Assembly (NCBI GenBank): GCA_964403935.1
Contig: CAYOIB010000090.1
Location: forward strand, 1 to 10,649
Origin: SLLG01 sp964403935
GTDB lineage: Bacteria > Verrucomicrobiota > Verrucomicrobiia > Opitutales > Oceanipulchritudinaceae
Reading direction: 5' to 3'
Length of the DNA: 10,649 nt
Shown: positions 1 through 5,297 of the stretch, one piece after another
Layout: every line of letters starts with the position of its first letter
Numbering within the stretch: position 1 is the first letter of the stretch
Program-made: the position numbers and the translations under genes
The notes under the pieces: generated by a model
Told to the model about the DNA's origin: nothing
The model's database searches: none
What the model saw: only the letters and a program-made list of their open reading frames with translations

Positions 1-2
1 TT

Positions 3-911
3 CAGGAGGAGATTCTCCAACTGAAGAAAAGCCGTAATGCCGTCATCCTCGCCCACAACTACCAGGTCGAGTCGATCCAGCGGATAGCTGACTTCGTCGG
101 CGATTCCCTTGGCCTCTCCTATGCTGCGGCCGAGGCTGAAGCGGACGTCATCCTCTTCTGCGGCGTCCATTTCATGGCAGAGACGGCCAAAATTGTCAAC
201 CCGACGAAGACCGTGCTCCTCCCCGATCTGGAAGCAGGATGCTCTCTCTCGGATTCCTGCCCCCCGGAAAAGCTACGCGCTTACAAGGAAGCCAATCCCG
301 ACGTCTATGTCGTCGCGTACATCAATTGCTCCGCTGGCGTGAAGGCCCTCACGGACGTTATCTGCACCAGCGGAAATGCTGTGAAGATTGTCGAACGGGT
401 TCCAACGGACCGCGAGATCCTCTTCGTTCCGGATCAGAATCTTGGGGCGTGGGTCATGAATCAGACGAAGCGCCCAATGCGTCTCTGGCCAGGGAGTTGC
501 TATGCTCATGTTCTCTTTTCGGTTCGCGCGCTGGAGCGGGTCCGCGCCGCTTACCCAAATGCACCGATTGTCGCCCACCCGGAATGCACCGAGGCGATCC
601 GCGACCTTGCCGATGAGGTGTGCAGCACGGAGAAGATGGTTACGTTCTGCAAGAACACACCCGCCAAGGAGATTATCATCCTCACTGAAACAGGCATGAT
701 CAATCGTCTCCGCCGAGAGATTCCCGACAAAACATTCATCGCCGGTCCGACAGATCACTGTGCCTGTAACGATTGCCGCTTCATGAAAATGAATACCATT
801 GAGAAGGTCCGCAACGCCCTCCTCAATATGTCGCCGGAGATCCAGATGGACGAGACGACTCGCAAAGCCGCCCTCATCCCCATCCAACGCATGCTCGACT
901 GGAGCCGCTAA
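3..911 (+). CDS. nadA: Quinolinate synthase NadA, 5'-truncated by window edge
   Basis: Quinolinate synthase condenses iminoaspartate with dihydroxyacetone phosphate to give quinolinate, the first aromatic intermediate of de novo NAD synthesis. It is a cytosolic 4Fe-4S enzyme. The reading frame is open from base 3 and gives 302 residues. Family proteins are about 300-370 residues, so probably only some tens of N-terminal residues are missing. Visible family motifs are AHNYQ (17-21), IADFVGDSLGLS (28-39), FMAETAKIVNP (57-67), AGCSLSDSC (78-86), AHPEC (191-195) and CNDCRFMKMNT (255-265). By comparison with known NadA enzymes, C80, C195 and C258 should be the three cluster ligands. C255-N-D-C258 matches the C-terminal CxxC seen in E. 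coli NadA. The protein is unusually cysteine-rich, with about twelve Cys. The internal ATG at 174 is not the start, because conserved sequence lies upstream of it. No nadB or nadC is in the window. Confidence 0.97.
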   Translation, partial: QEEILQLKKSRNAVILAHNYQVESIQRIADFVGDSLGLSYAAAEAEADVILFCGVHFMAETAKIVNPTKTVLLPDLEAGCSLSDSCPPEKLRAYKEANPDVYVVAYINCSAGVKALTDVICTSGNAVKIVERVPTDREILFVPDQNLGAWVMNQTKRPMRLWPGSCYAHVLFSVRALERVRAAYPNAPIVAHPECTEAIRDLADEVCSTEKMVTFCKNTPAKEIIILTETGMINRLRREIPDKTFIAGPTDHCACNDCRFMKMNTIEKVRNALLNMSPEIQMDETTRKAALIPIQRMLDWSR

Positions 912-976
912 GGCCAGGAGGGCAGCGCGGCGGGAAGGCTCCGTACCACGTTATTCCTAGACCAGTCAGGCATTGC

Positions 977-1366
977 ATGATGAACGAGTTCCGCTTGGTC
1001 CTGCTCGTTCTCCTCGGCATCGGAGGGCTTGTCCTGCTGCGAGCGCTCGATCCCCGCGTCGTCCTCCTCGTGATCCTGGGCGCGCTCGCCTTGATCAACC
1101 TCGCCATGACAGCGATCAGCAGCGTTCAGGCCCGAAAAGCGGATCCCCGCTTCCTCTCCGGAACCTGGCTGGGGCTCCTGCAGATCTTCATCGGGCTGGC
1201 ACTCGCCGCCGGCTTTCATTGGATGGCAAACGGTTTTGATGCCCTCCCGGTCGCCGTTGCCGGTTCCTTTGTCGTCGGGGGCTTGGTCGTCTTGACCCTC
1301 CGAACGGCTCACCTCATGCGGAGCCCATCCCAGCCCACCGGGTCCGATTCAAACCATCCGCGTTAA
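977..1366 (+). CDS. Small four-helix membrane protein, unknown function
   Basis: I do not recognise a family for this 129-residue protein. It is strongly hydrophobic, with four likely transmembrane helices at about residues 5-22, 27-47, 63-84 and 88-108. The ends are polar: a short N-terminus and a C-terminal tail rich in Ser, Pro and Gln. Short basic or polar stretches (around RKADPR, 51-56, and RTAHLMR, 109-115) separate the helices. It starts 65 bases after nadA on the same strand, so it could be co-transcribed, but nothing in the sequence ties it to NAD metabolism. Two consecutive ATG codons (977 and 980) open the frame. Only a weak purine stretch precedes them (CAGG about 10 bases upstream). 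Its last 18 bases overlap the 3' end of the convergent kinase gene. The continuous hydrophobic pattern over the whole frame supports a real gene. Confidence 0.72.
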   Translation: MMNEFRLVLLVLLGIGGLVLLRALDPRVVLLVILGALALINLAMTAISSVQARKADPRFLSGTWLGLLQIFIGLALAAGFHWMANGFDALPVAVAGSFVVGGLVVLTLRTAHLMRSPSQPTGSDSNHPR

Positions 1367-2518
1367 GCTCGCTTCGAGCTCCCGGGACATCGCCGAAAAG
1401 ACATCCTCAAACGTCCTGTTGCCGTCAATTCTGGTGACGCTGTGGCGCTGGTTGTACTTCTCAATCACCGGAAGGGTCTTTACCTCGTGATCGTGCAATC
1501 TTTGCCGAATTCTGGCCTGGTGCCCGTCAGGCCCTCTGCCCCAATCCGTCTTGCTCCGATCATCCAGACGCCGCATGAGCTCCGGAGCCGGAACCTCGAG
1601 CTCAATCGCTTTCGATACTTCTGAATCATGTTTCCGAAGTAGACCATCGAGAATATAAGACTGCACCAGCGTTCGCGGAAAACCCTTGAAAAGGAAGCCC
1701 CTGACATCGGGAGCACTTTCGATCCGTTGCTCAATAAGCGGCACAACAATTTCGTCCGGCACCAGTTGCCCATTGTCGTAGAGCTTCTTGATCCGCTGCC
1801 CGAGCGGGCTTCCCGACTGGATTTCTGCCTCCAGCATCGGGCCTGTCGCCACATATTCCAGGCCAAATCGTTTCGCCAGGGCTTGGCCCTGAGAACGACA
1901 ACCGGACCCGGGATAGCCAAAAAGGACGACATTGAATAAGGTCTTCCGCAGCTCCTCCTGAATCACCGAAACAATCCGCCTATTGACATCATCGATAGGC
2001 AGCGTCGCATCGACCTCCCGGTAGATCCCCTTGTCCTTGTAGAACTGAAGAAGCGGGATCGTCTTTTCGCTGTATTCACGCATGCGGTTTTGAATGACTT
2101 CTTCATTGTCATCGCTCCGTCCGGATGTCTTCCCACGCTCGATGAGCCGCCGGGTCGAGATCGCCTCTGGAACACGAAGGTTGATCAGACACGTCAGGGA
2201 CGTGTTCAACCGGATCATAAGCCCTTCGAGAATATACGCCTGGATATAAGTGCGCGGAAAGCCGTCAAAGAGGAAACCGTTTGAATCGGGATGTGCCCTT
2301 ATCGTCTTCTCAATCACTTGCACAATGATCTCATCCGAGACCAACCCCCCACGGGCAATCGCACCTTCCGCCTGCTCACCGAGCGGCGTTCCATCCGCAA
2401 TCTCTTTGCGAAGGAGTTCGCCCGTGGAAATGTAGAAGAGATTGAATTGGTGGACCAACCTTTCGGAATGGGTTCCTTTTCCAGCCCCGGGAGGTCCAAA
2501 TAGAACGATATTCAACAT
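1349..2518 (-). CDS. Tandem adenylate kinase: active N-terminal half fused to a degenerate second kinase domain
   Basis: Adenylate kinase interconverts ATP + AMP and 2 ADP in the cytosol. This 389-residue protein is about twice the usual length and holds two head-to-tail copies of the fold. Copy 1 (residues 1-190) is complete: P-loop GPPGAGKGT (8-16, Lys14), AMP-site STGELLR (31-37), DGFPRT (85-90) followed by Q93, and a short lid with SGRSDDN (132-138). It looks like short-lid Bacteroidota-type Adk; a UMP/CMP kinase is less likely. Copy 2 (about 193-389) keeps the fold and spacing, but its P-loop reads GYPGSGCRS (201-209), with Cys207 in place of the catalytic Lys. DGFPRT has become KGFPRT (Lys278), and the SGRSDD lid motif is lost, leaving only the GR of DWGRGPDG. 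Copy 2 is therefore probably inactive and structural or regulatory. The frame is continuous. ATG at 2518 begins right at the conserved MLNIVLFG. No clear Shine-Dalgarno is seen. Confidence 0.93.
   Translation of the reverse strand: MLNIVLFGPPGAGKGTHSERLVHQFNLFYISTGELLRKEIADGTPLGEQAEGAIARGGLVSDEIIVQVIEKTIRAHPDSNGFLFDGFPRTYIQAYILEGLMIRLNTSLTCLINLRVPEAISTRRLIERGKTSGRSDDNEEVIQNRMREYSEKTIPLLQFYKDKGIYREVDATLPIDDVNRRIVSVIQEELRKTLFNVVLFGYPGSGCRSQGQALAKRFGLEYVATGPMLEAEIQSGSPLGQRIKKLYDNGQLVPDEIVVPLIEQRIESAPDVRGFLFKGFPRTLVQSYILDGLLRKHDSEVSKAIELEVPAPELMRRLDDRSKTDWGRGPDGHQARIRQRLHDHEVKTLPVIEKYNQRHSVTRIDGNRTFEDVFSAMSRELEASLTRMV
1366..1380. other. Short inverted repeat at the convergent gene junction
   Basis: AGCTCG (1366-1371) and CGAGCT (1375-1380) form a perfect 6-bp stem with a 3-base loop. 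It lies exactly at the stop codon of the small membrane protein and within the last codons of the convergent kinase gene. There is no T-tract on either strand, so termination is only a guess. It may serve as a weak bidirectional end signal. Confidence 0.3.
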
Positions 2519-2761
2519 GGTCGTCTGTCTTTTCTGTCACAGCATAGACTTCCTGCAAAGCTAAGTCACCATTCACCCGTGTCCAATGGATTTCAATGGG
2601 GTTCATCAAAGAAGCAACGAACACCCCTCGAAGCGAATTCTCTCTGGAGTTACCTGCCCCCAACCCCGTCCTGCGCTTGACCCCACACAGCGGGACTCCA
2701 CTCTTTTCCCTCGTTGCGAGCCCATGGCTCAAGCTAGAGGCCCATCAAACCAACCTTTCCA
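2519..2761. other. Divergent intergenic region between tandem adk and the DUF2760/Hsp70 module
   Basis: These 243 bases must carry the promoters for two divergent transcripts. On the plus strand, CTTGACC at 2676-2682 gives a near-consensus -35 (TTGACC). The -10 at normal spacing is poor (ACTCTT, 2700-2705). The same site partly fits a heat-shock sigma-32 pattern: CTTGAC, 14 bases, then CTCCACTC at 2696-2703. No CIRCE inverted repeat (the HrcA operator) is visible. No convincing Shine-Dalgarno precedes the ATG at 2762. Reading frames passing through this stretch resemble no known protein. Confidence 0.45.
2541..2569 (-). promoter_or_regulatory. Candidate sigma-70-type promoter for the tandem adk gene
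   Basis: Read on the minus strand, GTGACT (2569-2564) and TATGCT (2546-2541) are separated by 17 bases. They match the -35 and -10 consensus at 4 of 6 positions each. Transcription would begin close to 2534, leaving a leader of about 15 bases before the ATG at 2518. A match of this quality can occur by chance. Confidence 0.2.
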
Positions 2762-3361
2762 ATGAAACCATTTGTCATGATTGCGGCGGCCCTCGTCGCC
2801 GTTCTCAACATCCTGGCCCTCATCCCGGCCATGCGCGAATACCAGCAGCATTTTCTCGCCGGGGCGATTGCCCTTGCCACCTGGCTTGCCCTGAAGGCAG
2901 CGACCGGCAAGCCCCCCTCATCCGCTCCCAGCCCGGCGCCCTCGACCGAGCCTGCCGCTCCCCCAAGAATGACAGCAGAGGCCGAAGTCATCACACTGCT
3001 CGGCCTCTTTCAGGAAAAAGGTCGATTCATTGATTTCCTCATGGATGATGTCACAGCCTATTCCGACGCCCAGGTGGGCGCAGCGGCCCGCGTCGTTCAC
3101 CAAGGGTGCAAGACCGTCCTCAAGGAGCATATCGACATCGAGCCAATCAGCACTGAAGCCGAGGGCAAACATATCGATATCCCACAAGACGCCCCCTCCG
3201 CTCACTATCGCTTCGTCGGTAAGGTCACAGAGGCCTCACCCCGATCGGGCACCCTGGTCCACAAAGGATGGAAGGCCGGAAGCGTTCGTCTCCCGCGAAC
3301 ACTCAAGCCTGATGACGCCTCCCTCCCGCCTATCGCTCCAGCACAGATCGAAGTCAAGTAA
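2762..3361 (+). CDS. Membrane-anchored DUF2760 protein of the twin-Hsp70 module
   Basis: The function is unknown. I recognise the C-terminal part as DUF2760, a family found next to non-canonical Hsp70 genes. Residues 4-22 and about 31-47 form two hydrophobic segments, most likely a transmembrane hairpin with both protein ends on the same side. A Pro/Ala/Ser-rich linker follows (about 51-68). The DUF2760 domain covers about 71-199. It carries the family features LLGLFQEKGRFIDFL (79-93), a YSDAQVGAA segment (100-108), VHQGC (112-116), a GTLVHKGWKAG segment (163-173) and an ending with APAQIEV. There is one cysteine, C116. The gene lies 85 bases upstream of the first Hsp70 gene on the same strand, suggesting an operon in which this protein tethers or regulates the Hsp70 pair at the inner membrane. 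That role is inference. The ATG at 2762 has no Shine-Dalgarno, but it directly precedes the first membrane segment. Confidence 0.85.
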   Translation: MKPFVMIAAALVAVLNILALIPAMREYQQHFLAGAIALATWLALKAATGKPPSSAPSPAPSTEPAAPPRMTAEAEVITLLGLFQEKGRFIDFLMDDVTAYSDAQVGAAARVVHQGCKTVLKEHIDIEPISTEAEGKHIDIPQDAPSAHYRFVGKVTEASPRSGTLVHKGWKAGSVRLPRTLKPDDASLPPIAPAQIEVK

Positions 3362-3446
3362 CGGGTTTCGACAAAGCCAGCCTTGACCGCTCCCCCCATC
3401 CGGCCCGAACCCTCGTTTTGCCAGCATCACACTTTCAACGGACTGA

Positions 3447-5297
3447 ATGGAAACTGACCGAAAATTCACTCTTGGAATCGATCTCGGGACAAGTAACAGC
3501 GCCACCTGTCTGGTCGATCTCGAATCCGGTGTCTCCCGGATTGTCGAACTCTCCCAGAAAGTCGGCCCCAATCAGATCGGCGAACACCCGACCCTTCCCT
3601 CCGCCCTTTACCTTTCAGCCCCCCACGAGTTTGGCGACGCTGCATCCGTCCTGCCTTGGGAGACAGACGCCTCCACCTCCATCGTCGGACGTTTTGCCCG
3701 CGACCACGGGGCTCAGGTTCCGGACCGGTTGGTGACCTCCGCCAAGTCCTGGCTCTCCAATCAACATGTGGACCCGAGGGCGGATCTCCTTCCTTGGGAA
3801 TCGACGATCACAGAGCCTAAGGTCTCGGCCTTTGAAGCGTCCCGCCGCTACCTCCAGCATATCCGGGAAGGCTTCCTCCACGCTGAACGCACCAAAGGGC
3901 GGAACTGGGATCTCCGGGAAGGCCAGGTTGTCTTAACGGTTCCGGCCTCCTTTGACGAACTTGCCCGCAAGCTCACCTCCGATGCCGCCGAGGCTGCCGG
4001 CTTTACTGATGTTGTTCTACTCGAAGAGCCTCAGGCTGCTTTTTATGCCTGGGCTGAACAAGCGGGTTCCGATTGGCGCAACCAGGTTCGTCCCGGGGAT
4101 ATTGTACTCGTATGCGACGTTGGGGGCGGAACTTCGGACTTCAGTCTTCTGGCCATTTCCGACAAAGATGGTAATCTCGCAGTCGAACGCATCAGCGTAG
4201 GCGATCACATCCTCCTCGGCGGAGACAACATGGACCTCGCGCTGGCATACGCCCTGCAGGCCCAATTGGAGGACGCCGGGCACACATTGGACGACTGGCA
4301 ATTCCGCTCGCTGGTCCAGGGTGCCGGGGCCGCAAAGGTCGCCCTCCTGAGCGACCCGAACCTCACCGAGGTTCCCGTCTCCCTGCCCTCCCGTGGCTCC
4401 AGCCTCTTTGCCGGAACTGTATCCACAAACCTCGGGCGCCCGCTCGTCGAAAGCATCATCCTCGACGGGTTCTTCGCCAAGACAGCCGTCGATGAAATGC
4501 CAGAAGAAACAGTCGGCGCCGCCCTGCAGGAGTTTGGCCTGCCCTACGCAAGCGATGCCGTCATTTCCAAGCACCTGGCCCGCTTCCTCACCCGAAGCCT
4601 GGAAACCGTGCGGTCCAGCGAAGAACTGTCCCGCTGGGTCCATCAACAACCAGCGGCCCTCGAAGGTGGGTTCATCAAGCCCACCGTCATCCTCTTTAAT
4701 GGTGGGGCCTTCAAAGCCGGAATTCTTCGCCAGCGTGTCGTGGAAATCCTGTGCGCTTGGATCGGGACAAATGATGTTCGCGAATTAAAAGGATTCCAAC
4801 CGGATCTCGCGGTCGCCAAGGGAGCGGCCTCCTACGCCAGAAATCGCGTCTTGGGTACCGGGCTTCGCATCAAGGCCGGCACCGCTCGCTCCTACTACGT
4901 GGGGCTCGAATCCTCGCGGCCCGCTGTTCCTGGAATCAAATTACCATTGAACGCTCTGTGTGTCGTCCCTCAAGGCATGGAAGAAGGCACCGAGCATGTG
5001 CTTGCCGACCGGACCTTGGGTCTCGTGATCGGCCGACCGGCAACCTTCCGTTTCTTCTCCTCAAATGTGCGGGGCGGAGATCATCCGGGAACCGTTATTC
5101 AGAACGCCGAAAAGACGCTCGATGAAACGGGTAAGATCGAAATCACGTTATCTCCCATGGAGGAATTTCCTCCAAATCAACCCGTTCCTGTTCAACTCAA
5201 TCCCGTCGTCACCGAGCTGGGAAATCTGGAACTCTGGATGAAACACGTCGCCTCCGACCAGCGCTGGAAGGTCGAATTTCAGGTGCGGATGGAATGA
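3447..5297 (+). CDS. Non-canonical Hsp70-family ATPase, first of a coupled pair
   Basis: This 616-residue protein has the actin/Hsp70 nucleotide-binding fold. The phosphate-1 loop is GIDLGTSNS (10-18). SAKSWL (98-103) probably places Lys100 like the catalytic lysine of DnaK. Then come VPASFD (165-170), EEPQAAFY (193-200), the phosphate-2 motif DVGGGTSDFS (224-233), the segment HILLGGDNMDLALA (254-267) and the adenosine motif FNGGAF (417-422), followed by AVAKGAA (455-461). Beyond about residue 475 there is a short beta-rich tail, with no DVTPL-type linker and no recognisable DnaK peptide-binding and lid domain. It is therefore a divergent Hsp70, not DnaK or HscA. Substrate and co-chaperones are unknown. 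It is a paralogue of the next gene, which it overlaps by four bases (ATGA), implying translational coupling and perhaps a heteromer. The ATG at 3447 lies six codons before the conserved core and lacks a Shine-Dalgarno. Confidence 0.92.
   Translation: METDRKFTLGIDLGTSNSATCLVDLESGVSRIVELSQKVGPNQIGEHPTLPSALYLSAPHEFGDAASVLPWETDASTSIVGRFARDHGAQVPDRLVTSAKSWLSNQHVDPRADLLPWESTITEPKVSAFEASRRYLQHIREGFLHAERTKGRNWDLREGQVVLTVPASFDELARKLTSDAAEAAGFTDVVLLEEPQAAFYAWAEQAGSDWRNQVRPGDIVLVCDVGGGTSDFSLLAISDKDGNLAVERISVGDHILLGGDNMDLALAYALQAQLEDAGHTLDDWQFRSLVQGAGAAKVALLSDPNLTEVPVSLPSRGSSLFAGTVSTNLGRPLVESIILDGFFAKTAVDEMPEETVGAALQEFGLPYASDAVISKHLARFLTRSLETVRSSEELSRWVHQQPAALEGGFIKPTVILFNGGAFKAGILRQRVVEILCAWIGTNDVRELKGFQPDLAVAKGAASYARNRVLGTGLRIKAGTARSYYVGLESSRPAVPGIKLPLNALCVVPQGMEEGTEHVLADRTLGLVIGRPATFRFFSSNVRGGDHPGTVIQNAEKTLDETGKIEITLSPMEEFPPNQPVPVQLNPVVTELGNLELWMKHVASDQRWKVEFQVRME

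Noticed and set aside
273..887. 204-residue minus-strand frame opposite nadA
   Set aside because: It is antisense to unmistakable NadA motifs, and no family is recognised.
1349..1945. Second adenylate kinase domain as an artefact of sequencing error or frameshift
   Set aside because: The frame is continuous, the fold spacing is preserved, and the altered residues are separate in-frame substitutions.
2596..3033. 145-residue plus-strand frame spanning the adk/DUF2760 intergenic region
   Set aside because: Its second half is out of frame with the well-supported DUF2760 gene. Its composition looks like translated non-coding sequence.
3382..3400. CTTGACC followed by a C-run and CAT between the DUF2760 and Hsp70 genes, resembling a sigma-32 promoter
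   Set aside because: The two boxes are only a few bases apart, far short of the 13-14-base spacer needed.
4017..4649. 210-residue open frame on the minus strand inside the first Hsp70 gene
   Set aside because: It lies wholly opposite a strongly conserved ATPase core and has no recognisable protein features. GC-rich coding DNA commonly leaves such antisense frames.
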